A DNA stretch of 64,000 bases from Purpureocillium takamizusanense (lineage: Eukaryota; Ascomycota; Sordariomycetes; Hypocreales; Ophiocordycipitaceae): assembly GCF_022605165.1 (NCBI RefSeq), contig NC_063069.1, positions 3,038,001 through 3,102,000 on the forward strand, in the 5' to 3' direction. Position 1 is the stretch's first letter. Each line of letters begins with the position of its first letter. The notes under the pieces are model-generated. The model was not told the origin of the DNA. It made no database searches and worked only from the letters and a program-made list of their open reading frames with translations. This document shows positions 24,157-35,407 of this stretch, piece after piece. The translations under genes were made by a program, and so were the position numbers.

Positions 24157-24986
24157 CTACACCAGAGACAGCTTGTTGGCGGCGATGTCGAGGGCATCGA
24201 CGTCGGGCGTCAGCCGAGCATAGGCCTTCTTGGAGCCGTCGGGTCTGCAGCATAACTTGTCAGTCCATGCAAGAACAATCGCACAAGGGGCATAGCGGTG
24301 CAACAAACCGGATGAGGGTGTTGATCTTGACGGTATCAATGTCGTAGAGCTTCTTCAGGGCCTGCTTGATCTGGGCCTTGTTGGCCTTGACGTCGACGAT
24401 GAAGACCAGGGTGTTGTTCTCCTCCATCTTCTTCATGGCGCTCTCAGTGTTGAGAGGGTGGATGACGATCTTGTGCTCATCGAGGCGCGGCAGGTGAGGG
24501 ATCGACTTGCGCGGGTACTTGGGAGCGCGGGAAACCACCAGGGTCTTGGGGCGGTGGAACGAAGTGCTCAACCGGACCTTGCGCTGCTTGTGGGAGTGCG
24601 ACTATTGACAGAAGGCCAGCCTGGTCAGCTACTACCATTTCCGACAAAGCGAGCAGTACCGAGGAGACTTTTCAAAGTATCGCGAGTAAACTTACACCCT
24701 TGAGCGCGGCCTTGGCAGCAGCATTGGCCTGCTTGGAGCCCTTGGGGGCGGCTGTGAAAGAGAGACGCATCAGCAATCGCTCTTATTCAGAACTCGCAAA
24801 ATCTGCTGCTGCATGATGCATTGGACCGAGTGGTATCATGGTCGGTTCGGTAATCGTTGGCGCAATCTTGCTTCGCAGCTGGAGGTTTTTTTTTTTTGGT
24901 TTGGCTCAGGAAGCTCGGAGGGGGGGTTTCCTCCTGCTCTGTTCTCTTCAACCCGTACCTTTCTTGTTGTCCTTGCCGGCGGCCAT
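24157..24986 (-). CDS. rpl25: 60S ribosomal protein uL23 (L25/L23a)
   Basis: Large-subunit protein at the tunnel exit, where SRP and nascent-chain factors dock. Four exons (24959-24986, 24696-24751, 24309-24601, 24157-24244) give 154 codons. After a basic, Ala/Lys-rich N-terminus ([19 protein letters not shown]) comes [18 protein letters not shown], then the globular uL23 fold with [39 protein letters not shown] and [20 protein letters not shown]. It ends [18 protein letters not shown], which is the eukaryotic family form. Intron positions near the 5' end are common for fungal ribosomal-protein genes. The start codon lies in a short first exon of 28 nt. Divergent from BMT2, with 673 bp between start codons. 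Confidence 0.96.
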
Positions 24987-25659
24987 TATGTCGATGTCGT
25001 CTGCACACAAGGTCGGGTTTGTGCTTCGAAACAGGAGTGATGACAATGAAGAAAGTCGGCAAGCAAGACCACGGATATTTTTTAGGCGCTGTGGGCGAAA
25101 TTTCCGCTTAGGGTTCTGTGGGTGCCGCCCCCCCTTTCCCCCCGGTCGCGCGATGCTATTGGATGGGCCAATGGTCTTGTGCGCACGTGATGAATCCATA
25201 CCTCTTACCGCTTTGGAGAGCCCAGTGGGTTTGGCAGTGCCAGGCGCTGGGCGGAAAACTGTGGATGAGATCCAAATGCTGTACGTACCAAGTTCACCGA
25301 CGACGCACCATGGACATACCAGTAGTTCAGTTGAGTCTAATGGCCGATTCCATCACCCCTTAGGTATTATAGGCGGGGAGTGCTATGCAACAACGAGGCC
25401 CTGATTTCTCTGCTGGTTTAAAGGATTGTGGTCGGACCTTCCACTTTCACAGTCCAGAAGCCAAGAAGTATCGTCAAGGTACAACCCGGGTACGCCATAC
25501 TGCGGCTTGGCCTGGCCAGGTCATGATGAACTTGACAGACTCAAGGTTGGTCTTTGTTCCGATGGCACTCAACGGATGCAGAGCTAAAGAGAACGAGCAA
25601 GCTAGCCTCCGCGGGCCAAGGATTCTGCGGATAGTGACACTCCAAACTTCATAGTCACC
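24987..25659. promoter_or_regulatory. Divergent promoter region, L25 and BMT2
   Basis: About 670 bp between the start codons of a ribosomal-protein gene and a ribosome-biogenesis methyltransferase gene. A shared control region for ribosome production is plausible, but no specific element was identified. Confidence 0.5.
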
Positions 25660-26526
25660 ATGGTCGCCAAAAAGAAAGCGTCGCTCCAAAGCCTCAAGGC
25701 AGGCCGTCCGCCTACGGCCAAGTCTGGCCGATCCATGTCCCGCAAAGCCAGCCGGACCCTTATTAACACGCACCACCAGCTGGAGAAAAGGCGTCGGCAA
25801 GCCACAGCTATGGGAGACGGCCAGGCAGAGGCTGCCATTGCCGCCGAAATTGCTTCTCTCGGCGGCCTGGATCACTATCAGCAAGCGAGTTTGCAGGGAC
25901 AAAGACTCGACCGCGGTGGCGACACGTCAAAGGTTCTGCTCGAGTGGCTGCCAACGAAGAAACTGGCCACAGGGCGCCAGCGGCTTAGGATGTTGGAGGT
26001 TGGGGCGTTGAGCACCCGCAATGCTTGCTCACGAAGCGGGCTCTTCGACATGGTGCGCATCGACCTAAATAGCCAAGAGAAAGGCATCGTCGAGCAAGAC
26101 TTCATGGAACGCCCGCTGCCATCCAGCGACGCGGACAAGTTCGACGTCATCTCTCTAAGCCTCGTGTTGAACTTTGTGCCCGAGGCTGAGAGCCGCGGTC
26201 AAATGCTTATGCGAACGCTTTCTTTTCTACGAAAGCAGGTTATGGCGACCCAGGACCAGGTTCCGTTCCCGTTGCTCTTCTTGGTTCTGCCTAGGAGTTG
26301 CCTGAGCAACTCGCGATATATGACGGAGTCGCGCCTGGAAGAACTCATGAGTGACTTGGGCTATCGGCGCAGCCAGACAAAGATGACCCAAAAGCTGGCC
26401 TACAGCTTATGGCGGAACACTCAACTTCTCACACCAACGGAAATCGCCTTCACTAAGCGGGAAGTGAACCCCGGCAGGGCTAGGAACAACTTCGTCATTA
26501 CATTGCACCACCGCGGAGACCGATGA
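25660..26526 (+). CDS. bmt2: 25S rRNA adenine-N1 methyltransferase Bmt2
   Basis: Nucleolar S-adenosylmethionine-dependent enzyme that makes an m1A in the large-subunit rRNA. Single exon of 288 codons. The N-terminus is very basic (MVAKKKASLQSLKAGRPP), fitting a nucleolar protein. The family landmarks follow: GGLDHYQQASLQGQ, then a Rossmann-type SAM motif RMLEVGALSTRNACSRSGLF, an acidic loop MVRIDLNS, and DKFDVISLSLVLNFVPEAESRGQML, which is diagnostic for this family. After that comes SLFLRK-like and FLVLPRSCLSNSRYMTESRL, and the C-terminus RNNFVITLHHRGDR. No motif is missing. It is adjacent to the divergent uL23 gene, another ribosome gene, which may be coincidence. Confidence 0.92.
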   Translation: MVAKKKASLQSLKAGRPPTAKSGRSMSRKASRTLINTHHQLEKRRRQATAMGDGQAEAAIAAEIASLGGLDHYQQASLQGQRLDRGGDTSKVLLEWLPTKKLATGRQRLRMLEVGALSTRNACSRSGLFDMVRIDLNSQEKGIVEQDFMERPLPSSDADKFDVISLSLVLNFVPEAESRGQMLMRTLSFLRKQVMATQDQVPFPLLFLVLPRSCLSNSRYMTESRLEELMSDLGYRRSQTKMTQKLAYSLWRNTQLLTPTEIAFTKREVNPGRARNNFVITLHHRGDR

Positions 26527-26881
26527 GAAAAAACTGAGAGAAGCAATCACTGCAGTTTCAGGCAAACCACTAGCGGCAAACACTTCAATGAGAGCATGAT
26601 TATTCTGATGTACTGGATGCCTCCAGCACATGTCGTCAAAGAGAAATTCTAACCGAACCCGTCTCCTGGCTTAGGTGAGGACCATGACGTAGACATCCAC
26701 GAGTTGTAGAATACTTCAATTCCAGACGCAGACAACGCCGCAACACAGCCTCTCGCTATTCGCAGGGGGTCGATAGCGTGGCTTTCCTTGTCGAGGGTAG
26801 TCACACCGATGATGCTTCTTCCGCAATGGTCCTGGCGAACATGAATGAGGCGGGGGAAAAGTGTTAATTTAGACGACAGGT
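26527..26881. other. Convergent 3' spacer
   Basis: About 355 bp between the stop codons of BMT2 and the E1 phosphatase gene. No gene is seen. Confidence 0.6.
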
Positions 26882-27894
26882 CTATGGAAAGTTACCTAAG
26901 GCTTTCAGTGAAGCACGAATTCGGTCATTGGACTCGGGGCTGAAGTCAGGAATGGCAAGCTGGGCCAGTTGATCGTTTGGTGGAAATGGGGCGTTCTTGG
27001 GACGCGTGACTGGCAGGCTCACCATCCCAGATGTCAACGCCGCGCTGACCTCTTTGAGGTTATCGCTCAAGAAAAGCCAGCGGGAAGGGGCGATATCCGG
27101 GTAGCTGGCGAGGATGGTGGCATAGCTGCCTGGTTCTGTCTTTGGGCCGGCATTAACAGTATCGAAAAATCCAGTGATAAGCGGCGTGAGGTCGGGGGGG
27201 GTGGCGCTGGTATGGGCAAAAAGCAGTTTCTGGGCTGGGACTGAACCGGACGAATATATGATGATTTTCTTGCCGACAGCGTGGGCTGCAGTGATGAGAG
27301 GAGCCACGTCGGGGAAGAGGGGCGCCTTGATCTCTCCTGACTCGTAGCCCTGTTTCCACAGGTGACCTTGAAGAGCTTTGAGGTACGGTGCCTTGACGTC
27401 CCTCGCAATCAGATCGCGAACATGTGCTTCCAGGGCGACTCGATCATTTCGATATTCGGCAGGGAAGGCATCACGATACTGGGCAAAGCTCGAGCTGTCC
27501 CAGTTTTGGTCAAGGTGTCCGGATAGCGTATCTAGTGCGTAGGGGAACTGTATGGGATTGAGGTCAGCACCTCGCTCATCTGATAGACGCCTCGGTTGTC
27601 TGTCCTGCGTCGGGACATGGGTCGAGTGCACGGAGGATCCCACCAGGTATGGCTGCAGAAGCACAACTTCGAGGCCCAATGGGAAGGCTACGAATTACGC
27701 CGCCGACGCCGAGCAACGGGACGGACTCACGAGAACATCATGGACAAATGAGATGGAGCAGACGGTCCCCTCTGTGCATCGGGAGCGGTTCGATTAGCAT
27801 GGGGCTCTCGTCGGCAAGCAGGCTGTCTGGCCCACGACGTACCAATGTCGAACACCAAGACTTCGAATTCGGAAAATGCGGGCGTCACCGCCAT
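26882..27894 (-). CDS. utr4: Enolase-phosphatase E1 (methionine salvage)
   Basis: Bifunctional HAD-family enzyme that enolises and dephosphorylates 2,3-diketo-5-methylthiopentyl-1-phosphate to the acireductone in methionine salvage. Three exons (27843-27894, 27731-27771, 26882-27547) give 252 codons. Exon joining gives the nucleophile motif FDIEGTVCSISFVHDVL, where the first Asp is the HAD nucleophile and EGT is typical of this branch. Next comes FPYALDTLSGHLDQNW, then the substrate-binding KIIIYSSGSVPAQKLLF (HAD motif II serine). Later are FFDTVNAGPKTEPGSYATI (motif III lysine) and WLFLSDNLKEVSAALTSGM (motif IV acid). The length matches the family. The short exon 2 (41 nt) is easily missed. 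Convergent with BMT2. Confidence 0.94.
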
Positions 27895-30800
27895 GGCTTT
27901 TGGCTAGGTTGGTTCCTGCTCAATCTCCGTTCGATACCCTCCCAAAGCGTGGACACTGAGATGGCGGCGTTGCTTGTGAGGCGGTGAAGGCGGTTCGTCG
28001 TTGCTGAAGATTTTTTTCTTTCTCGATATCCTTGTCGTCCGGCCCTGATGAATTCCTTGCGTCGCGTCGCGTGTTTCTGTGGGTGAGCGTTTCAATGGGA
28101 ACCTTTTTTTCCCGCTCCTGCGTCGTCGTGAGGCTGCCGACCTGCGAGCTAGTCAAGCCATGGCCAATGCAGTCGTGCAGTAGCGGGCTCAAACCAGCTG
28201 AACCGCCCCTGGAACTTGGACCTGTTTTGGTATAGGGTAGTGGATGGCGTCCTGCATCATGCACCTCCGCAATGGCGGTCAGCGAGCAGCTTCGGACGAA
28301 GCCAGGAAACAACAACTAACGATGAAGGGGGCCCGCATGGACAGGCGGCTGGCGGGACGCAGAGAAGACCGTTTTGGACGGGTCGCCGAAATTGGGCAGT
28401 CTCTGGACGCAACAAGACCCAACGAATGTGGTGATGACTGCACCAACTTGCACGACGGGCGCTAAAGGGTTGGTATTGGGCAGAAACAACTGCGCCTGCG
28501 AGCCGAAACTTTGGTACTGTGGTGCTGCTTCGACAATGCAGAAAGCATGGTGCAACGCCGCACTTCATTGCACGAGCGTGGTTGGACACAGATACGAAGT
28601 AAGTTAGCACGTAGGAAGACCGACTGTGGCCCTTGGTGGCTGTCATGTGGCTGGCATTTGCATCGATATTGTACATGTTGCTGAGCCGAGGTCATTCTAT
28701 ATCAGACGCCATCGCGTATCAGCCACCGGCCCCGAGCCTGCTATCTCTCACCCCCGCAGATAGATGGTCAACAACGTGTTCCCGGTAACTGCACCACATC
28801 GTCTGGTCGTCCGCATCGTCGAGCAGATGAGACGCGCGACTGCGTGGATGGACACTTTGTAACACATGCACACCGATACGTGGCCATGGGCGACGACTCG
28901 AATGACAAGCCGCCCGACCACGGCGCCTGCATCATCTCCACCACCAACCGGCGATGTACCATGTATCGGCCCAGGCAGGAGCTTGGACAATGCCAGCCCG
29001 CATGCCGGCAAGAAGGAGGCAGCGACCACCCAGCCATCCAGCCTGTGAGTGGACGGCGGCATGGGCGGCCGGTTCACCGTGCAAGCAGCGGCCATTCATG
29101 GCTGCCGCATGGACCGCCAGAGGATGTGGTGGCCATGGGCCAATCCAGCTCGAGGCCGGGCCATGGCTGCATCCGCACCATGGCATGGCCCTGTCCCTGG
29201 CCTGGCGAGGATGCGTGAGGGTGAGGTGAGCCCCCTTGGCGGCCCTGTGATGGGCCTGCGCGAAGTACTGCCTGCAGGTGCGTGCGTGCGTGTACTATGC
29301 GCGCGACACGTCCTTGCTGATCAGTGATGATGGTGCCATGTCACGCCACGACGCCGTCGTCCAGGTATCCCATACTACTCCGTCTCGTACTTTGCTCAGG
29401 TTGCCCTGTGGACGAACCGAGTTGGATGCCTCGACACCCCGATCCACATGCCTCGAGGGCAAGCATGAACCCGACAGTTACGCAGGGAGCAATCGAAGGA
29501 GGGGGGTAACAACGACAACGCGGGGCTGCAAGCCATAACAACAGAGTGCCAAGTCTTGGTCGAGGTGAAGCATCATGTCCGTCCGTCTCAACCAGCTCGC
29601 TTGCCACCGCCGCCGCCGCCGCCGCCGTCGGGATCCTTTCAAGGGTGATCAATCGCCTGATGCCGCTGGCGTTGACGGGGGATTGACGGTTGTTTATCCG
29701 CTGTTGACTGTTGACGCCAACGCAAAACATGAAACTCGATGCACGGTGCTGCGGGCCGTGAAGCGACTGTGCCGTGCCATGTAGGTGACCGCATAGGGGG
29801 CTTGGCGATAGCATGTGGAACCCAATGTGCAGGCTGTCTCATGCCTGTTTCTGAGTACCATCAGATAGCAGCCACATCGGCACGCAGTACCCTGCACCGT
29901 CTTTGCTGAGGGTCCGAGATGGTGGCACCCCAAACATTCGGCATGCAGTAGTAGCACAGGGAGCGCGTTCCATCAAACCCAATCGCGGCCCCTGTAGAGC
30001 TTCCAAGTTGAGACAGACACAGGCTCGACGAGCATGCAGCAAGGACAGTGCCGGGGATTGACGAGCGAGAAGCTGAGCGGGCATTTGGGCCTCTCTCCTG
30101 TAATATGGCCGTGTGCAGCCGCCGACACAGCCGCGAGCCAAATGTGCGCGGCGCAGGAGCCGGGACAATAAGCGCCCCGTGACAGGCACGACGCGCCTCC
30201 CCAACAGAATGGGAAGCCCAAGAACCGAGTGCGTGCTGTTCCCCAGCAGCAGGTACTTCGTAGAGCATGTACCCCCCTGAAAATGGACCCTTATAAGCGC
30301 CACGCAATCAGGGCCAAGATACGTACCCCGAGCATCAGAGTACCTCGGACGGTATTCGAGACAACTGAAGCGCGGGACACCAGAGCCACCCCTCTCCACA
30401 CAGTGTCGCGCCCCTGGGACTGCTTGACAGCGTGGGCAAGTGCGCAGGTCGACTTGCGGTTCCGCCCAGTGGTGCCACGCTGCTCGAGAGGTCCTCCCCT
30501 CGTGCTGCTGGGGTATTTTCGGGTGGATTTGGGGGGGGAGCGCGCGCGGCAAGACAACGTTGGAGTGGGTGAGTGGGCTTTATGTTCGAAGCGCGAGATA
30601 CCTAGGGATGAGGTGTCTGGACGCCATCCTTAGGTGCATAGGTACCGAGCCGTTGCGTACTGACGAACTGGCGCTACTGGCATCACCTGTGAGTCTATCG
30701 GTGGGCGGTGTCGGAGAGTCCGTTAGCAACCCTCACGTCCCCCGCTGGCAGCGCTGTCCTGGTGCACAGTGCCGCACACCTGTGCTCAACACCTGGTGGC

Positions 30801-32847
30801 GAGGCATCAGCCAGTGCCATCATTGTGATGAGGGATTGAAAATCGCACTGTTGGGTCACGATGGTAGCTCGTCATTTCGTCGCCTGTGGAGACGCCACCT
30901 CGTGTACGTGGCATCATTGGCCGCACAGCCTGCCTTGGCTGCAAACGGTACTGTGTGCATTCCCCCCAGGAATCAAATGGCTGCGCACAGTAGGATCGGC
31001 CATGGCATCTCGTCATCAGCCCGTTTGCAGAAGACCTAAATACCAGCAGAAACCTGGCGGGCAGAGCAGGTACTCTACTATTGACAGCCGTCCAGCCCCC
31101 ACCAATGTCCTCTCAGTCGAGGCCCCTAGCCCCGCTCACACTCCGCACACTGTCCGTCTGCTACCGTTCTCGAACTTGCCTGGCACGACAATGACGAATC
31201 AACTGTTCACTGTGGAGGTCTGGCAAGGCACAGTGCTTGTCGCACGCACTCGCCTGGAGGTTGTTGGCACGGTACGGAGTACTGGGTACGAGACAACTGG
31301 GCTTCCTCTACCGGGCGCCGACAGTCCTGCGACCGGTACCTTAGTACTTACCTGCCTGCCATGCTGCCCACTTAGTGACACACGCACTCACGACCGCCCC
31401 TCTCCAGGCGCCCCCCGGTTTCCGCTTCTCCCCCGTTCCATCCCATCCCATCCGCTTCTCATCACCGCCATTCCCTTCCTCAGCCCTCCTTACCGTCTTC
31501 CACCCATCTTCTCTCCTGTTCCTCCTTCCTGCCCTTTATTACCTACTATCTCCTTACCGTCATCCCCTTCCTCTCCTTCCGACCCTTTCTCCTACGCGTC
31601 CGCATCCGTCTTCCATCCCCCCTAAGGCAAGGCCTTCTTTCTCGAGCTTGTTGCTCACTCCAGTCGTCTCCGCAGCCGGCCGTTGACCCATCCGAGTCAT
31701 ACTTCGTACTCATCTCGGCCGTTACAACTCTCACGACAACGCCACAATCGACTTCGGCAAGCTTCAAAGACCCGATTCACTCGCCCAACTCTGTGCTTTT
31801 TGAGTCTCATCGAGAGAAAGAAGGATCCTTCATTGCCGCCATCACTGTCGTACCCATTGCTCGTCGCGACCTCGTCCTGCCTCCAGATCGAGTCCATAGT
31901 CCCAGGCGCAAGCAAGCAAGCACACACGCACGCACACACGCAAGCAAGCAATCGGTTCTCGCCAACGACTCGTGAAAAGACCATTGGTTCAACCTCAGCA
32001 TCTACAAGACAACAAGACGCCGCAGTTGCCCCTTGGTGGCCGGAATCATTCGAGCCTCGAGGGCACCGGCAACCTCAACAGTCGGACTCCACTGGGTCGT
32101 TGGGGTTCCCCCCCGGCACGACATTGTTGACGAAGCTGCTTGTGTCCCCCGATTGTCTCCGTTGTCGCTCTCCACTGGTCGAATATTCTTTGTGCCAGGG
32201 TGAGCGTAGCTCGGCTCTTGTCGGCCTCGAGTACGACAGGTTGCGAGTGCCGTTGCTCCCCCTGTGGAATTCCTGCGACGCCGCTACCTACGACGCTACA
32301 TCAGAACGCCTTGCTTGATCTCAACGGCTCCGTCCCACGCCGTCTTTCAACGCCACTACCTGACGATCCCCTCTCGCTCAGTCAACAACCAACGATCTCC
32401 ATGTCATCATAACGATTTCCTCCTTGTCTATTCGCCTTTGGAGCCCTCTGGCTCACAGCGCTTCCACGCCACGACGTTTCGTTACCATTGCAATTTCCTT
32501 TGTTCGCTATACTCATCATTCCATCATCAAATGAGCTGTTGACTTCGCCATCGTCACCGCCTGCTGTTAGTGTTGTCGGATGCTTCACTGCCTTGACCTA
32601 TCAGAGCTCCTGTACATTTCAACAACCTGCCTTCACGCGCTACCTACAGCTCCCTGAGTTGCTCTATTTCTGCTCATTTTGGGTCACGTACTCCTGTACA
32701 CACGATTTCAAAAGTTGCACCGCCCTCGATCTCGACGGCTGTACTTTTGGCGGCTTGGCCTAATCAACTTTTCGAGTCTTGTACGACTACCCTCTGTTCT
32801 ACCTCTTTGCCAACAAGTACCTGTCTTTCTTTCATCACCTGTCAGCC
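27895..32847. other. Gap of 5 kb between UTR4 and the Ksp1-type kinase
   Basis: No gene is supported. The left 3.4 kb contains only overlapping low-complexity open frames (CATGG and GCC words are frequent near 28800-29230) and scattered TACC/GGTA words. The right part, about 31380-32847, is pyrimidine-rich and is listed separately as the kinase leader. Confidence 0.55.
31380..32847 (+). promoter_or_regulatory. Pyrimidine-rich promoter/long 5' leader of the Ksp1-type kinase
   Basis: About 1.4 kb upstream of the kinase start is rich in C and T on the plus strand. It includes CTCCTT/TTCCC blocks at 31400-31620 and an AAGCAAGC/CACACGCA repeat at 31909-31955. Several short open frames begin upstream of 32848 and could act as uORFs if the transcript starts this far out. 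That the region is transcribed is inference. Confidence 0.45.
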
Positions 32848-34692
32848 ATGGAATGCCTGCGAGACAAGTTTGTCGGCGGCGTCCTTCTGGACGGCCGATT
32901 CCAAACCATCTCGCCTCTCAACCACGGCTCTTTTGGCATGGTCTTCATGGCACAGGATCTCTTGACGAACCAGCCTGTGGCCATCAAGTGCCTCACCAAG
33001 AAGTCGGCGCCTGGTGACGCCGGTCTTGATTTCGCCGTCGATGACAAGTCTGAGGAATATGCCCTCCACAGCAGCCTTGGCAATCACCCAAACATTGTCA
33101 ATCTCATCCATTCTTTCGAGACAGACGCTCATGTCTATCTTGTCATGGAATTCTGCTCGCAGGGAGATTTGTATGAGGCTATTCGCAACGGCCATGGTCC
33201 CCTTCAGACTGAACACGTTCGGCAATTCATGCTTCAATTGGTCGACTCCGTTGACTACATTCATTCAAAGGGTGTCTACCATCGCGACATCAAGCCGGAG
33301 AACATCTTTCTCACTCAGGATGGCGCCATGAAACTCGGCGACTTCGGCCTGGCCACGACGGACAAGTGGTCTTACGAGATGACAGTTGGCAGTGATCGTT
33401 ACATGGCTCCTGAGCAATTCGACTCCGCTGGCGCTGGTTACTCGCCCGCAGCGGCTGACATCTGGGCCATCGGCATCTGCCTGCTCAACATTTTGTTTTC
33501 GAGGAACCCGTTTACCACTCCCACCGAGGCCGACCCTCTGTTTCTTGATTTCTCGCGCGACAAGCAAAGCCTGTTCGACGTCTTCCCAGACATGTCCCAG
33601 GATACTTACGAGGTCATTGTTCAATGCATGAACCTGGATCCAAAGCGACGATCCCTGGTCGGTGCACGAGAGGCGCTTATGCGTGTTGAGAGTTTCACGA
33701 CCGAAGATGAATCGCTTGACGACTTTTGCGGCGCTGAGAAGGCCACGGTGGTGTCTGCCAACCGTGAGCCCCTCCGCACGCCGTCCATCCAGAGTCCCCA
33801 CGTCGATTCTGGAGCGTTCCCTTGGGCCAAGGCCTTGCATGCGAGCCCTCATCAGGCTCGTCAACTCAGCGCCATTCCTGACGACGAGAGCTACACCGAG
33901 GACCTCTTTTCGAAGTCCGGCGAAACTGCGGACTGGTGTTCGGCCAGCATTCAGACACCGTCTTCGTCAATGCTCGACTCTCATCTGGGACTCTCGCTCA
34001 AATCCGTCGCTGTTGGATCCACCCGCTTTCCGAAAGTCTCACCGACAGCTGGGTCGCTTCCCATCAGCGTGGCAAAGCCACTCACGGTATCTATGTCGAC
34101 GGTATTTGGCCGTCGCAAGGATGCTGTATCCAAGAGCTGGAGTGACATGTGGGACGAAGACGAGGAGGAGGAACATGAACGGGAGATGCAAGCCCGCCAG
34201 GCGCTCAACGGGAGGACCTGGAGCCACGAGAGCAGTGGCACTGAGAAGAAGGAAGAAGATAAGTCGGAAGGCGAGGCTACACCTCACATCATCAAAGGCG
34301 ACGTCGATGAGGATCTCGTTGCAGATGGTTTCTTCTTCCACGACTCAGACGCTGTCAAGAAAGCGACACCTCCTACCCCACGCTATTCGCCACCGTCGAA
34401 GCGATTCAATTTTGACAAGTGGGCAGCGCTCGGTGAGCGTCGCAGGGGTCAGGGGTTCAAGCCACTCGCAGAAAAGTCGCCGATTCTGAAGGCTGGACGT
34501 CAAATTGGTCTTGGATACAAATCTTATGAAGCGGGCGTTTTGGATCATTCTTATCACAACATCAACAACACAAACAAATCTTGGGGCAGAGAACGAGTCA
34601 AGGAATGCCCACGAAACAAAGGGAGAGATTGGAACTGGCGCCGGGACCGGCGCTCCGATCTCGGGGACATTGAGTGGGTTGGTGGGTGGTAG
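32848..34692 (+). CDS. ksp1: Ksp1/Ran1-type serine/threonine protein kinase
   Basis: Single exon of 614 codons. The kinase domain occupies roughly residues 13-290 and has every key element: glycine loop NHGSFGMV, the VAIK lysine, catalytic HRDIKPENI, DFGLAT, and APEQF. The activation segment SYEMTVGSDRYMAPE is characteristic of the fungal Ksp1/Ran1(Pat1) group, which links nutrient state (TOR/PKA) to growth, autophagy and differentiation in yeasts. The rest is a long Ser/Thr-rich tail with an acidic block (SDMWDEDEEEEHERE) and a conserved-looking C-terminus, FNFDKWAALGERRRGQGFKP, then GRQIGLGYKSYE. The start at 32848 (MECLRDKF) is chosen over an in-frame Met 23 residues upstream because homologous kinases begin near here. 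The exact pathway in this fungus is inferred. Convergent with the transporter at 35408. Confidence 0.9.
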   Translation: MECLRDKFVGGVLLDGRFQTISPLNHGSFGMVFMAQDLLTNQPVAIKCLTKKSAPGDAGLDFAVDDKSEEYALHSSLGNHPNIVNLIHSFETDAHVYLVMEFCSQGDLYEAIRNGHGPLQTEHVRQFMLQLVDSVDYIHSKGVYHRDIKPENIFLTQDGAMKLGDFGLATTDKWSYEMTVGSDRYMAPEQFDSAGAGYSPAAADIWAIGICLLNILFSRNPFTTPTEADPLFLDFSRDKQSLFDVFPDMSQDTYEVIVQCMNLDPKRRSLVGAREALMRVESFTTEDESLDDFCGAEKATVVSANREPLRTPSIQSPHVDSGAFPWAKALHASPHQARQLSAIPDDESYTEDLFSKSGETADWCSASIQTPSSSMLDSHLGLSLKSVAVGSTRFPKVSPTAGSLPISVAKPLTVSMSTVFGRRKDAVSKSWSDMWDEDEEEEHEREMQARQALNGRTWSHESSGTEKKEEDKSEGEATPHIIKGDVDEDLVADGFFFHDSDAVKKATPPTPRYSPPSKRFNFDKWAALGERRRGQGFKPLAEKSPILKAGRQIGLGYKSYEAGVLDHSYHNINNTNKSWGRERVKECPRNKGRDWNWRRDRRSDLGDIEWVGGW

Positions 34693-35407
34693 AGAGTTGA
34701 GTCTCTCTCGTACACCTTTCCAATCGTGGTTGAGGCCGTGTCGAGGCTTCGATGAGCAGTGGCAGCACTCACGGCGAGACTGGTCAACACGTCTGCCTGC
34801 ATCGCCTTTTCGATGGTGCCGCAGATGAAATCTATTCGAACCGTCTTGGCTTGGCCGCCTGGTGTTGGTCGCTGTTGTGCATCGGGGCATGGTTTTGAGC
34901 CTCAACTCGCTTTCTGCGTATTAGATATTGTCAGAGATAGGTCACACAATACCAGAAGTTACCCACTCAAAATATCTTCTTTGTGGCCAATGACGTGATA
35001 TAGACCAGAGATCGGTTGGACTGATGAGGTGCACAGATACTTATCCCGTTGCGTGTCGCCGGAAACATGACTTTTGCGTGATACGACGGGATCCTGGATT
35101 TCAGGCGTAGCCGACCTCAAGTTGTACATCGGAGGGCACATTCTACGTCGCAAACAGCTGGCGCACTGATCAGGTCTTCATGTTTTATTTCGGCACGGAA
35201 GCGAGGCGGAACAAAGCGTTGCACTTATTTACTCATATGAGCACCTTAGAACGAGAGCTAGCCCTCCACAAGAATGCACTCCCGTACGGTAGATGTTAAA
35301 TTGGCTCAATATGAGCCGTACATAAGCGCGCAGCGCAGATGACGGAGTTCGACACGAGGGCGTCCGTGCTCTGCGGCCACCGGGTCGGGGAGACAAGCGC
35401 GAGCAAG
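34693..35407. other. Convergent 3' spacer
   Basis: About 715 bp between the stop codons of the kinase and transporter genes. No gene is seen. Confidence 0.6.

Noticed and set aside
30861..31625. Plus-strand open frame of 254 codons upstream of the kinase
   Set aside because: Composition follows the pyrimidine-rich leader (Pro/Ser/Leu) and nothing in it resembles a known protein.
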